Origin: Desulfovibrio sp.
GTDB taxonomy: Bacteria > Desulfobacterota > Desulfovibrionia > Desulfovibrionales > Desulfovibrionaceae
NCBI GenBank assembly: GCA_031290615.1
Contig: JAITNF010000072.1
Location: 1-35,667, forward strand
Direction: 5' to 3'
Length of the DNA: 35,667 nucleotides
Within the stretch, counting starts at the first letter, position 1. Every line of letters starts with the position of its first letter. Shown here in pieces: positions 1-8,967 of this stretch. Made by a program: the position numbers and the translations under genes. The notes beneath the pieces are model-generated. The model was not told the origin of the DNA, ran no database searches, and was given only the letters and a program-made list of their open reading frames with translations.

Positions 1-426
1 CAAGTTTTTTAAGATTAGCAAGCGTTTTTTCATCGCTCTCCATTAGCCGTGATAATTGCTCATTACGTCCACCTTGGTTATGGGACGCATAGCATATAAT
101 CGAATTTTTACCAACTAGACACTCGCGCATGATCCAAAGATGGTCCAAAGGACGTATACGACGGTCTGCTATGCGGCCGTGGTTGTGGTTTTTGGGCCAA
201 ACATAACGCGAATATCGCTGCGCGGAGGTGGGCTGCCAAGGCGAAGTAGGCGTGCCTGTGCCTCCGCCGTGGCAGCTGCAATGCTGGCCCAAGCCAGAGG
301 GATATGCCGCGTATTGTGGAAAACGCGACTGAAGTCCCTCTGGAACACCATCTTTGCCTGATCTGCGTCCGGTGGAGAGCTATGTGCAGTATTCCCTGCG
401 TCGAACGTAACGCCGTGGGCGAGCAC
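1..426 (-). pseudogene. Unrecognised broken reading frame at the left edge
   Basis: Two overlapping minus-strand frames look protein-like. One runs from about 426 to 169 and includes RVFHNTRHIPLAWASIAAAT and RLLRLGSPPPRSDIRVMFGP. The other is open from about 340 down to base 1 and includes RRIRPLDHLWIMRECLVGKN, then SIICYASHNQGGRNEQLSRL. The first frame closes just where the second becomes convincing (about 170-200), as expected of one gene split by a frameshift and cut by the window edge. I do not recognise the family. The plus-strand frame here (140-361) looks less natural. That this is one split gene is inference. Confidence 0.3.
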
Positions 427-564
427 TAGCGGATTCAGCGCTGAAGCTTATTTTGACTGGTGGGGAACAAGCTGATGGCTTACAGGCACCGCCCTTGATT
501 GAAGGCGAAATAGCCAATGCTGTTCCGCCTGATAAATAGTACGATGCCGGTTATTGTCAGCCAT

Positions 565-855
565 TGGGAGGGCCCCCAGCTTTAGCTGGGAACTTTAGTG
601 TTTCTTCTGTAAACTGCGGAGCATGAGCGACTATCGTCATGGAGCGCGTAGAGTTTGAAGAGTAAAAGTTCGTATAAGCGGCTGCCTGAATTTGAATCGT
701 GCGCCGTCAATCAAACTCTACACCGGGGACGCCATCTTTGGGTATACAGCTATTTTTGCTGCGATAGCGGCAAGGTGACTTATGATGTAATCAAAGCCTG
801 TATTTAACAGCGAAACCATGAATATGGTAATTTCAAAGTTGAGGGCGAAGAATAA
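565..855 (+). mobile_element. Decayed IS200/IS605 element with deleted tnpA
   Basis: An ATG near 623 begins MSDYRHGARRV, the typical start of an IS200-type TnpA (Y1 HUH transposase). The frame is then lost. From about 715 the C-terminal end resumes as GRHLWVYSYFCCDSGKV, DVIKACI, a TAA, and NFKVEGEE before a final TAA at 853-855. The middle, with the HUH motif, is missing. The Tyr expected in the VIKAYI-type helix is Cys. A small stem-loop at 575-590 lies just upstream, where such elements carry their left-end hairpin. The remnant sits inside the IS5-type remnant, so it arrived later. Exact ends are uncertain. Confidence 0.65.
575..590 (+). repeat. Stem-loop, probable IS200/IS605 left-end hairpin
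   Basis: CCCAGC pairs with GCTGGG around a TTTA loop. It lies about 30 bp before the TnpA start remnant, the position of the subterminal palindrome that TnpA recognises in this family. The assignment rests on position and form only. Confidence 0.4.
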
Positions 856-1186
856 TTGGAGTTCTCCTGAGTCGTGAATAGAATCACAAAACACCACGCG
901 AATATGATGCTTTTTTGTATAAAGAACGTAATATAATCGAGCTGATGTTTGATAAAATTAAACATTTCTGGGTACTGCCACAAAATACAATAAAAAAACG
1001 GCCAGTTCATTTTTGGGTTTTGTTCAGCTAACTGAATCTTGTCCACAGGTTTCAATACAGTATATGAACCGTCGTATACGGACGGAACCGTACCGTACGT
1101 ATAGTATTCAAGATGCCAGGTAGCGGAGGTTTTGCCTTTGCATCATCTTTACGGCGAATGAAAAAAAGCGTATTTTATCTTAGATT

Positions 1187-3619
1187 ATGGCATTGCGCAC
1201 TTCTTGGAAAAAGATTTTTCTCGGGCTTTTCGCCCTTGTCCTTGCCGTAGGCCTGGTATGTGGGGCCGCCGCGAGTTTGCTTTTTTACTGGGCCTCACGC
1301 AACCTGCCCAACATCACCCGCATAGCGGACTACACGCCGCCGCTCGCCACAACCGTGCTGGCGCGCGACGGATCGCAGATCGGCATTCTCTGCCATGAAA
1401 AGCGCTACTTTGTGGGCTTTGAAGACATCTCGCGCTATTTGCCGCTGGCATTCTTGGCGGCGGAAGACGGAGCCTTTTACACCCATCGCGGCATTGACCT
1501 CATCGCCATTGTCCGGGCCGCGCTCATCAATTTTCGCACGGGATCACGCGGGCACGGCGGCAGCACCATCACCCAGCAGATAGTTAAGCAGCTTCTGCTT
1601 AGTTCCGAACGTACTTACACGCGTAAAATCAAGGAAGCCATCCTAGCCTACAAATTGGAAAAATATCTCTCCAAAAACGAGATACTTACCATATACCTCA
1701 ATCAGATATACCTAGGCGAGCACTCCTACGGAGTGGAAGCTGCAGCGCGCACCTATTTCGGCAAACACGCCGCAGACATCACCCTGGCCGAAAGCGCCGT
1801 CATAGCTGGTTTGCCCAAGGCCCCTAGCTCCTACAATCCCTTCCGCCATCCCGAGGAGGCAAAAAGCCGCCAGATGTACGTTTTGGGCCGTCTGCGCGAC
1901 TTAAAATGGATCACGCCCGATGAGTACGAGCAGGCCTCGGCGGAGCCCCTTGTGTACTGGAGCATGCCCGAAAACGCTACGGGTGCGGCTCAATGGTACT
2001 TGGAAGAATCCCGCCGCCTACTAATTGAATTTTTTACGGAAAAAAATCTTGCCGCTCTGGGCATAGAAACCACAAAATACGGTGAAAATTTTGTCTATGA
2101 GGCAGGCCTCACGGTGCGCACGGCCATGATTCCCGCCCATCAGGAGGCCGCTAGCCATGCCATGCGCCGTGGTTTGGAAGAACTGGACAAACGTCAGGGT
2201 TGGCGCGGATCCCTGGAGCATCTGGACGAGAAAAAACAACGTATCTTTTTGGAACAGAACGATTTTACTCCCCTGGAACTGACGGGAGGTGCGTGGGTAA
2301 AGGCGGTAGTGACGCAGGTCGCGCAACGCGAGGCACATGTGGCGCTGGGACACGGCTATACGGGCACTATCTCCGCCGAGAGACTTTCGTGGGCGCGTAA
2401 GCCTAATGCCAAAGTGGCCTCCTCCTCCGCCCCGCCTGTCAAAGACGTACGACAGGTTCTCGCGCCGGGCGACCTCATCTGGGTTTCCGCAGCGGACCGC
2501 GTTGTAACGCCTCAGGGCAATGGCCGCAACAAGCCCAAAACAGTGCCCTACGATCCGGTCGAGGCAGGGAGGGACACGCCCATCCTCCTATGCCTGCAGC
2601 AGGAGCCGGCTGTGCAAGGTGCCATTGCATCCGTTGAGCCGCAGAGCGGCGATGTGGTGGCAATGATAGGCGGCTACAGTTTCGGCGACAGCCATTTCAA
2701 CAGGGCCACGCAGTCCCGCCGCCAGCCCGGTTCGAGTTTCAAGCCCGTGGTTTACTCCACGGCGTTGGATTTCGGCTTCACGCCGTCGTCCACAGTGCTG
2801 GACGCACCCTTTGTCTATATCAACCCTTGGACTAACCAGGTCTGGCGTCCCTCCAATTTCGAGCACGATTTCAAGGGGAAAATTCCCCTACACAGAGCGC
2901 TGGCGCTCTCGCGCAATACGTGCAGCGTGCGCCTGACCCAGCAGGTGGGCGTTGCCAATGTGATACAGCGGGCAAAGTCGCTGGGCCTGGAGCCGCAGTT
3001 TCCCGAGGAATTGTCCATCTGTCTGGGTGCAGTGGCCGTTTCCCCTCTCAATCTCACCCAGGCATACGCGGCCTTCGCCAATCAGGGCCTTGGCGTGCGG
3101 CCCAGAATCATCATCTCCATCACCGATGAAAAAGGGCGGGAACTTTACCGCCAAGATATTGAACATTGGCAGGCTGTCAGCCCGCAAAACGCCTATATGA
3201 TGGCCGTGCTCCTCAAAAATGTGGTCAACGCCGGCACCGGCACGCGCTCCCGCATCGAAGGCCGCTTCATCGCTGGCAAAACCGGCACCACCAATGAGGA
3301 GCACGACGCCTGGTTCATGGGATTTACTCCCTATCTGGTCACCGGCGTCTATGTGGGCTACGACCAGTTGCAGTCCCTAGGGAGGCAGGAACAGGGCGGA
3401 CATACCGCCGCACCCATTTTTCGCTATTATCGCTCTGTGGTGGAAGAACTGTACGCGCCGCAGGATTTTGTAATGCCCGAGGGCATTATTATGCACGACG
3501 GCTTTGCCTACCGCTCCGACATGCCCATTGAGGGCCGCACCGCCACAGAGGACGGAGCAGAACAAAATCCGCAGGACAGCTCGGAAGGCGGCGAAAATCT
3601 CATGCGGCAGATGTTTTAG
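1187..3619 (+). CDS. mrcA: Penicillin-binding protein 1A (bifunctional murein synthase)
   Basis: This class A PBP polymerises lipid II into glycan strands and cross-links the peptides in the periplasm. It has 810 residues, usual for PBP1A. A membrane anchor lies at about 10-34. The GT51 glycosyltransferase follows, with catalytic Glu93 in EDGAFYTHRG, then GGSTITQQIVKQ and IYLNQIYLG. The transpeptidase domain carries S516-SF-K519 (catalytic Ser516), S575-R-N577 and K698-T-G700. All active-site motifs are intact. No clear Shine-Dalgarno is seen before the chosen ATG, but the membrane anchor begins a few residues later. It stands alone, between an IS remnant upstream and another 140 bp downstream. 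The 3' end has no obvious terminator. Confidence 0.95.
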   Translation: MALRTSWKKIFLGLFALVLAVGLVCGAAASLLFYWASRNLPNITRIADYTPPLATTVLARDGSQIGILCHEKRYFVGFEDISRYLPLAFLAAEDGAFYTHRGIDLIAIVRAALINFRTGSRGHGGSTITQQIVKQLLLSSERTYTRKIKEAILAYKLEKYLSKNEILTIYLNQIYLGEHSYGVEAAARTYFGKHAADITLAESAVIAGLPKAPSSYNPFRHPEEAKSRQMYVLGRLRDLKWITPDEYEQASAEPLVYWSMPENATGAAQWYLEESRRLLIEFFTEKNLAALGIETTKYGENFVYEAGLTVRTAMIPAHQEAASHAMRRGLEELDKRQGWRGSLEHLDEKKQRIFLEQNDFTPLELTGGAWVKAVVTQVAQREAHVALGHGYTGTISAERLSWARKPNAKVASSSAPPVKDVRQVLAPGDLIWVSAADRVVTPQGNGRNKPKTVPYDPVEAGRDTPILLCLQQEPAVQGAIASVEPQSGDVVAMIGGYSFGDSHFNRATQSRRQPGSSFKPVVYSTALDFGFTPSSTVLDAPFVYINPWTNQVWRPSNFEHDFKGKIPLHRALALSRNTCSVRLTQQVGVANVIQRAKSLGLEPQFPEELSICLGAVAVSPLNLTQAYAAFANQGLGVRPRIIISITDEKGRELYRQDIEHWQAVSPQNAYMMAVLLKNVVNAGTGTRSRIEGRFIAGKTGTTNEEHDAWFMGFTPYLVTGVYVGYDQLQSLGRQEQGGHTAAPIFRYYRSVVEELYAPQDFVMPEGIIMHDGFAYRSDMPIEGRTATEDGAEQNPQDSSEGGENLMRQMF

Positions 3620-3759
3620 CACATTTTTTCACCGTCCGCGCAACGCAGAATGTTTCCAAAGTGTTTCAAGACAACACATGATACCGCTACCTTACGGTTT
3701 TCTGAGGGAGCAGGTGCCAGCCCTTGACTTCGGCGCGCTGACGCACACCAGCCTTGAGG

Positions 3760-3857
3760 AACGCCACAAGATACAATGAAACGGCCATTTCGTTTTTGGG
3801 TTTTGTTCAACTCGTGGCAATTCTTCTGTGGATAAAATGAATGGCGACAGAACCTAG
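3760..3857 (+). mobile_element. IS5-type transposase 3' end fragment
   Basis: The frame NATRYNETAISFLGFVQLV then AILLWIK, ending in TGA at 3838-3840, is the extreme C-terminus of the same transposase seen at 885-1051, 29243-29535 and 34398-34530. Past the stop, the bases ATGGCGACAGAACCT are also found after the stop of the 29243 copy, so they are probably part of the element's right terminal repeat. Nothing of the rest of the transposase is visible upstream (3620-3760), which holds no recognisable gene. Confidence 0.7.
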
Positions 3858-3921
3858 GCAAAATCACAATTTTTTAAAAAATATCTTGAAAGTTTGACAC
3901 GCTTCGGGCATTATTTCGCAA

Positions 3922-5148
3922 ATGCGTTTTGAATTTTTCGTGGCCTTGCGCTATCTTTTTTCGCGTCGAAGACAAACTTTTATATACGTCATCTCCGTCA
4001 TGTCCATTCTGGGCGTTGCCGTGGGCGTCGGCGCACTGGTGGTTGTACTAGGCGTTTATAACGGTCTCGTAACAGACATGCGCGACAAAATACTCGGCGC
4101 TAACGCCCACGGCATTGTACTTTCGCACATCCCGTCGGCTTTTGAAAACGACACCGATCTGTCCCGGCGTATCCCGGAGGTCCCGGGCGTCACGGGAGCA
4201 TTGCCCTTTATCTACACCGAAGTCATGCTTTCAGCGGGCGGAGGAGTCAAGGGCACTGTGTTGCGCGGTATTGATCCGGAGAAAGCCCCGCAAGTGCTCA
4301 CGCTACTCACGCACATGCAGTACGGTTCCGTTGCGGACCTTGAACGCCAGGACACGCCAGGCATTATCGTGGGGGCGGAGTTGGCACGCCGCCTTGGCCT
4401 TGCGACGGGCAGCCGCGTCAACCTGCTCTCCTCGTCGGGACAAAAAAGTACGGCCGGTTATTCGCCGCGCATCCGCCCTTTTGAAGTGGCGGGGATTTTC
4501 AAAACCGGCATGTTCGAGTACGATTCCTCTCTCGCTTTTATCACCCTTGCGGCGGCCCGCGACATCCTCGGCCTGCCGCAGAATTTTCTTTCCGGAGTCG
4601 AAATCACAGTTGACGATGTCTTTAATGCGGACAAAATCGCCGCCAGTCTTGCCGCCGCCCTTGGTTCGCCTTTTTATGTGCGCACCTGGATGGACATGAA
4701 CGCCAACATCTTCGCGGCCCTCAAGCTGGAGAAATTCGGCATGTTCATATTGCTGGCCATGGTGGTGATCATCGGGTCCTTTTCTATTGTCACGAGTCTG
4801 GTGATGCTAGTCATGGAAAAAACACAGGACATTGCCATCATGATGTCCATGGGCGCCACCGCCACCATGATACGCCGCATTTTCATACTCCAAGGGTCCA
4901 TTATCGGTTTTACGGGCACACTGCTGGGCTATGCCTTGGGATTCACCATGGGCTTTCTGCTCAAACGCTACCAGTTCATCAAACTGCCGGACAACGTATA
5001 TACAACAGACCATCTGCCCATTATCATCACGGTTCCGGACGTCGCCATAGTGGGCGCGAGTGCGCTCACTCTCTGTTTTTTGGCAACCCTGTATCCGGCG
5101 CGTCAGGCGGCGAGACTCAATCCAGCCGAGGCTCTGCGCTATGAATAA
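3922..5148 (+). CDS. lolC: Lipoprotein-releasing ABC transporter permease (LolC/LolE family)
   Basis: This inner-membrane permease of the Lol system releases outer-membrane lipoproteins to the chaperone LolA. It has 408 residues. The start MRFEFFVALRYLFSRRRQ is the family's N-terminus, with the first membrane segment at about 21-46. A large periplasmic domain follows, then three membrane segments in the FtsX-like C-terminal part (about 275-400), ending in the usual PARQAARLNPAEALRYE. The next gene starts 3 bp after its stop, and with bamA this forms an envelope operon. A single LolC/E-type gene suggests a homodimeric permease, as in many non-enteric bacteria; that is inference. No good Shine-Dalgarno is seen, but the start is fixed by the family N-terminus. 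Confidence 0.92.
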   Translation: MRFEFFVALRYLFSRRRQTFIYVISVMSILGVAVGVGALVVVLGVYNGLVTDMRDKILGANAHGIVLSHIPSAFENDTDLSRRIPEVPGVTGALPFIYTEVMLSAGGGVKGTVLRGIDPEKAPQVLTLLTHMQYGSVADLERQDTPGIIVGAELARRLGLATGSRVNLLSSSGQKSTAGYSPRIRPFEVAGIFKTGMFEYDSSLAFITLAAARDILGLPQNFLSGVEITVDDVFNADKIAASLAAALGSPFYVRTWMDMNANIFAALKLEKFGMFILLAMVVIIGSFSIVTSLVMLVMEKTQDIAIMMSMGATATMIRRIFILQGSIIGFTGTLLGYALGFTMGFLLKRYQFIKLPDNVYTTDHLPIIITVPDVAIVGASALTLCFLATLYPARQAARLNPAEALRYE

Positions 5149-5151
5149 GCC

Positions 5152-5838
5152 ATGACGGAGCTTTACAGATTTTCCGATGTGGGGAAAAAATTTTTTGCGC
5201 CCGGAGATGAGCTTGAAATTTTCAGAAATATCAATCTGGTCGTTGACGAAGGAGAAACCTTGGCCATTGTCGGCACCTCCGGTTCCGGCAAGTCATCCCT
5301 CCTGCACCTCATGGGAGCTCTTGACGCCCCGACCAGCGGTGAAGTGCTGTTTGAAGGCAGGGATATGGCCCTAATGCGCCCGGAGGGGAAAGCGGTTTTC
5401 CGCAACAGGATAGTGGGCTTTGTATTCCAATTTCACCATCTGTTGCCGGAATTTTCCGCTGTTGAAAACGTGGCAATGCCGGCTATCATCGGCGGGGGGC
5501 GCCCTTCAGACGCGCTGATCGAAGCTGGAGGTCTACTGGATCGCATGGGGCTTGGAGAAAGAATACACAGTAAAACAGCCACCCTTTCGGGCGGCGAAAG
5601 ACAGAGAGTGGCCATTGCCCGCGCGATCTTTTTACGCCCGCGCGTCTTGCTTGCCGACGAACCAACCGGTAATCTGGACGAAGGCACGGGTTCGACGGTG
5701 GGCGCATTGCTGCGCGAACTCAACCGGGAGCGCAGCATGACCCTTGTCATCGTTACTCATAACCGTGAACTGGCTGCAGGGATGGATCGCGTAATGGAGC
5801 TGAAGGCCGGAAAGCTGCTCCCACAGAAATTGAATTGA
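5152..5838 (+). CDS. lolD: Lipoprotein-releasing ABC transporter ATPase
   Basis: This cytoplasmic ATPase powers the LolC-type permease encoded just upstream. It has 228 residues, normal for LolD. The Walker A motif is GTSGSGKS (41-48). The Q-loop is at Gln93 in FVFQFHHLLPEFSAVENV, which is typical of the LolD/MacB group. The signature is LSGGERQ (145-151), Walker B is VLLADEP with D169-E170, and the switch His is 203 (VTHN). All catalytic elements are present. The start codon lies 3 bp after the lolC stop, indicating translational coupling. bamA follows after 25 bp. Confidence 0.95.
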   Translation: MTELYRFSDVGKKFFAPGDELEIFRNINLVVDEGETLAIVGTSGSGKSSLLHLMGALDAPTSGEVLFEGRDMALMRPEGKAVFRNRIVGFVFQFHHLLPEFSAVENVAMPAIIGGGRPSDALIEAGGLLDRMGLGERIHSKTATLSGGERQRVAIARAIFLRPRVLLADEPTGNLDEGTGSTVGALLRELNRERSMTLVIVTHNRELAAGMDRVMELKAGKLLPQKLN

Positions 5839-5863
5839 GGAAACAGCACAGGCGGAGACCCCT

Positions 5864-8605
5864 ATGAAACATCAATACAGAGTGTTCGCAAAAATCCTTT
5901 GCTTGACCATCACCCTTGCGGGACTGACGCCCACGGCGTTCGGCGCGCAAAATCCGCCGGTGCTTGTGCTACCCTTCCAGGCCAATGCTGGTCCGGAAAT
6001 GCTCAATGCCTCACAGAGCGTTCCCAACATCATCACGGAACAGCTCAAGCAGAAAGGCCTCACCGTTGTTCCCATGAGTCGCGCTACCGCTTTGCTCCGC
6101 AACACCGGCGGCAATATCAATCTCACAGTGGCGAGAGAGATGGGCCGCCGTGCAGGCGCGGCCCTTGTCATTTACGGCTCCTTCAATCAGCTTGGCGACG
6201 GCTTCAGCCTAGATACCCGCATTGTTCCAGTGCAGGAAGGCAAATCAGTCCCCGCCATCTTTGAACGCAATTCCCTCACAGCCCTCACCGAATGCGCGGC
6301 GGATATAGCCGGGCGCGCTACGGGCTTGCTAGGGGCGGGGGGCACCGAGCTGGCTATACCCCTTGTATCAACGCAGGACACGGGAAAGGGGAGCATAACG
6401 GTCGTTGACGACATTACGGACATTCAGGTGCGCGGCATGAAAGTGATGGACCCCGATATCGTGCTAATGCACCTTACCCTGCGCAAGGGCGACAAGCCTG
6501 ACGCCAACGCCATCAACGAAGAAGTTAAACGCATTTGGGATATGGGCTATTTCAGCGATGTGCAGTCCGTCATGGAGGGCAGCACGCTTGTTTTCACGGT
6601 GACGGAAAAGCCGCGCATAGACAATATTGTTGTGGAAGGGGCAGGCGACATCGACAAGGACGATGTGTTGTCCGCCATGGACACCAAGACCGGCAACTCA
6701 CTCAACGAGCAGATGCTCTCCGACGATCTGCAAAAAATCACGGAACTCTACCGCAAGGAAGGCTATTATCTCGCCAAGGTCGACTACAGGCTTGAAAGCC
6801 GTACCGGCGGGCAGGACGCGGTGCTTATCATCTCCATTACTGAAGGCAAGAAGCTCTATATCAAGGAAGTCAAGGTGGATGGCCTCAAGGAACTCAAGCA
6901 GGACGACATGACCGACTACATGGCTTTGCGCCCGCGCACAATCTTCTCTTGGCTCTCCGGCACGGGAACTCTGAAAGAAGAGTATCTGGAGCGGGATACC
7001 AACGCCATCGCCGCCTATGGACTGAACGAAGGCTTTGTGGACATTCAGGTTTCGGCACCGCAGATCGAATACAAGGAAGACGGCATCTACATCACCTTCA
7101 ACGTATTTGAGGGGCAGCGCTATACCGTCCGCAGCATCAACTTTGCCGGGGACGTTATTGATGATGAAGACAAGATGTTCAATGTGGTGCAGATGGACGA
7201 CTGGCAAAAATCCAACAAGTATTTCTCTCTGACCGTCATGCAGGAAGACTCTAAGCGCCTCACCGATTATTACGCCAACTACGGCTACGCCTTCGCCGAG
7301 GTGGACACCAAAATTCTCAAGGCCGACGATGGCAGCTCCCAGCTTGATGTGGGGTACGTCATCACCAAGAAGCAGAAGGTTTTCATCCGCCGCCTTATGG
7401 TGGAGGGCAATATCAAGACGCGTGACAACGTCGTTCTGCGTGAAATGCGCTTGAGTGACGGCGATATGTACGAAGCGGCAAAATTGCAGCGTTCCACTGA
7501 GCGCCTGAACCGTCTGCGCTATTTCTCCGCCGTGGACACGGAACTCATCCCCACTGACCGGGAAGACGAAGTGAATCTCAAGATCAAAGTCAAAGAGACG
7601 AACACCGGCGCGCTCATGGGCGGCGTAGGCTACTCCACTTATTACGACGTAGGTGTGACGGCCTCCATCATGGAGCGCAACCTCTTCGGGCGCGGTTACT
7701 GGGTCCAGCTTCAGGGCTTCTTCTCATGGAGGCGTACATCCGGTGTGCTCTCCTTCACCAATCCGCGCTTCTATGACACAGACCTCTCAGTGGGCAACGA
7801 CATTTACTATCTCCACGACTACTGGGACGATTTCACCAAGAATACCGTAGGTGACAGCGTGCACTTCAGTTATCCCATCGGCGAATACACCTCCGCAGGC
7901 GTGGGCTACCGCTTGGAACGCTACGACCTCTATGACGTGGACGACTACGCCTCACCCTATATTTCCGACTACAAGGGAACGAACTGGACCAGCGCCATTT
8001 CTGCCCGCATTCTGCGCGATACCACCGACGCCAAGGACCGGCCGACCAAGGGAACCATCACGCGACTCTGGGCGGAATACGGCGGTGGCGGACTGGGCGG
8101 CACGGACAACTTCGTCAAGACAGTGGCGGACTGGCAGGGCTTCATATCCTTCAATCCGCAAAACACCTTCCATGTGCGTGGACGCCTTGGCGGGATATTT
8201 CAGAACTCCTCCGACAGAGTCCCCATATTTGAACGCTTCTGGCTCGGCGGCATGGATACCATACGCGGCTATACATATTCCGACATTTCTCCGCGAGACT
8301 ACAAGTACGGGGGCGAGCACATAGGCGGCGACCGCATGGGCGTCTTCAACGTTGAGTATATCTGGATGTTCCAGAAGGACATCGGGCTTGCGCTTGTTCC
8401 TTTCCTTGACGGCGGCTTTAACATTGACCAGAAGACCCAGTCGGGAGACTTGGACAAATATATGGTTTACTCCATAGGGCTCGAATTGCGCTGGCGTTCG
8501 CCCATGGGAGACTTGCGCATAGCTTACGGCATTCCTCTGACACAGGATTATGACAAAGAGCGGGAGCAGGGACGGCTTGAATTCAGCATGGGCCAATTTT
8601 TTTAG
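5864..8605 (+). CDS. bamA: Outer-membrane protein assembly factor BamA
   Basis: BamA is the Omp85 insertase for beta-barrel proteins in the outer membrane. It has 913 residues, about 100 more than E. coli BamA. A signal peptide spans about 1-28 (cleavage near AFG-A). The added N-terminal domain (about 30-165; VLVLPF, then ALVIYGSF and LDTRIV) resembles the alpha/beta fold of TolB or CsgG N-termini. POTRA repeats follow at about 180-560, then the 16-strand barrel to the C-terminal Phe (GQFF). The conserved R801-G802-Y803 loop motif is present. GGAG about 7 bp upstream supports the start. In free-living Desulfovibrio, skp/ompH and lipid A genes usually follow; here the unit ends at a terminator. 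Confidence 0.93.
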   Translation: MKHQYRVFAKILCLTITLAGLTPTAFGAQNPPVLVLPFQANAGPEMLNASQSVPNIITEQLKQKGLTVVPMSRATALLRNTGGNINLTVAREMGRRAGAALVIYGSFNQLGDGFSLDTRIVPVQEGKSVPAIFERNSLTALTECAADIAGRATGLLGAGGTELAIPLVSTQDTGKGSITVVDDITDIQVRGMKVMDPDIVLMHLTLRKGDKPDANAINEEVKRIWDMGYFSDVQSVMEGSTLVFTVTEKPRIDNIVVEGAGDIDKDDVLSAMDTKTGNSLNEQMLSDDLQKITELYRKEGYYLAKVDYRLESRTGGQDAVLIISITEGKKLYIKEVKVDGLKELKQDDMTDYMALRPRTIFSWLSGTGTLKEEYLERDTNAIAAYGLNEGFVDIQVSAPQIEYKEDGIYITFNVFEGQRYTVRSINFAGDVIDDEDKMFNVVQMDDWQKSNKYFSLTVMQEDSKRLTDYYANYGYAFAEVDTKILKADDGSSQLDVGYVITKKQKVFIRRLMVEGNIKTRDNVVLREMRLSDGDMYEAAKLQRSTERLNRLRYFSAVDTELIPTDREDEVNLKIKVKETNTGALMGGVGYSTYYDVGVTASIMERNLFGRGYWVQLQGFFSWRRTSGVLSFTNPRFYDTDLSVGNDIYYLHDYWDDFTKNTVGDSVHFSYPIGEYTSAGVGYRLERYDLYDVDDYASPYISDYKGTNWTSAISARILRDTTDAKDRPTKGTITRLWAEYGGGGLGGTDNFVKTVADWQGFISFNPQNTFHVRGRLGGIFQNSSDRVPIFERFWLGGMDTIRGYTYSDISPRDYKYGGEHIGGDRMGVFNVEYIWMFQKDIGLALVPFLDGGFNIDQKTQSGDLDKYMVYSIGLELRWRSPMGDLRIAYGIPLTQDYDKEREQGRLEFSMGQFF

Positions 8606-8741
8606 AGTGTTTCAACCATGCCAGGAAATATAAATTCGAGGAAAGACGGTCTTTCTGTTCAACTTCAGGAGCACGACGGTTCTGATGGCATCGCCAGACT
8701 AGGGTTCAATAGATTCACGACTCTTTTTTCAACGTACTGTC

Positions 8742-8782
8742 TGCAAAAATGCCTCTCCGAAGAACGGGGAGGCATTTTTGCA
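8742..8782. terminator. Strong bidirectional rho-independent terminator
   Basis: An 18-bp stem (8742-8759 with 8765-8782, one G-T pair) closes a 5-base loop. The G+C-rich core GCCTCTCCG/CGGGGAGGC is flanked by A-run and T-run arms, so it gives a U-tract on either strand. It lies 137 bp after the bamA stop on the plus strand and 17 bp after the rubredoxin remnant's stop on the minus strand. The rest of 8606-8798 holds no recognisable gene. Confidence 0.85.
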
Positions 8783-8798
8783 AAACATGAAGTCAGTT

Positions 8799-8955
8799 TT
8801 AGTCGCTCAAACGACGGAAGGCTTTTCTGTCAACGCCACACACTGGACATCGCCAATCATCCGGAAGATCTTCAACTCTGGTATCCGCGAGCCAGCTCAT
8901 ACATATAGCCGCAATTTGCCGTTTGGCAACGCCGATATCCGCAGGGACCAGTCAT
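8799..8955 (-). pseudogene. Rubredoxin (type 2) remnant downstream of bacterioferritin
   Basis: An ATG at 8955 is preceded by AGGAG and lies 12 bp after the bfr stop. Its frame reads [20 protein letters not shown], a first iron knuckle with C-x4-C spacing, then closes with TGA. One frame over (shift near 8880) it continues [20 protein letters not shown] and KAFRRLSD to TAA at 8799, the second knuckle. About 10 residues of the usual linker are missing, so a deletion plus frameshift broke the gene. C-x4-C is the known peculiarity of rubredoxin-2 of Desulfovibrio desulfuricans, whose gene is in an operon with bacterioferritin. All four Cys codons survive in DNA, but no single product can hold them. 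Confidence 0.82.
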
Positions 8956-8967
8956 AAGCGCTCCTAG

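Larger units (their letters stand above)
436..1051 (+). pseudogene. IS5-type DDE transposase remnant, interrupted
   Basis: This is the C-terminal half of an IS5-family transposase, in two pieces. The left piece (about 436-560) reads LILTGGEQADGLQAPP, then EGEIANAVPPDK followed by a stop; it matches the segment before the second catalytic Asp (ADKGYD) of that family. The right piece (about 885-1051) reads KTPREYDAFLYKER, then NIIELMFDKIKHF, the region holding the last catalytic Glu. The final strand is frameshifted, although its DNA still matches the copies at 3760, 29230 and 34398. The gap between the pieces is filled by an IS200/IS605 remnant. The N-terminal half is absent. The element is dead. 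Confidence 0.75.

Noticed and set aside
3894..3916. TTGACA upstream of lolC as a promoter
   Set aside because: The only -10-like hexamer (TTATTT) is 11 bases away, too close for a sigma-70 promoter.
7952..8596. 214-residue open frame on the minus strand
   Set aside because: Antisense to the bamA barrel; no family motif.
8618..8908. 96-residue plus-strand ORF after bamA
   Set aside because: It runs through the terminator and antisense to the rubredoxin remnant; its composition is unnatural.
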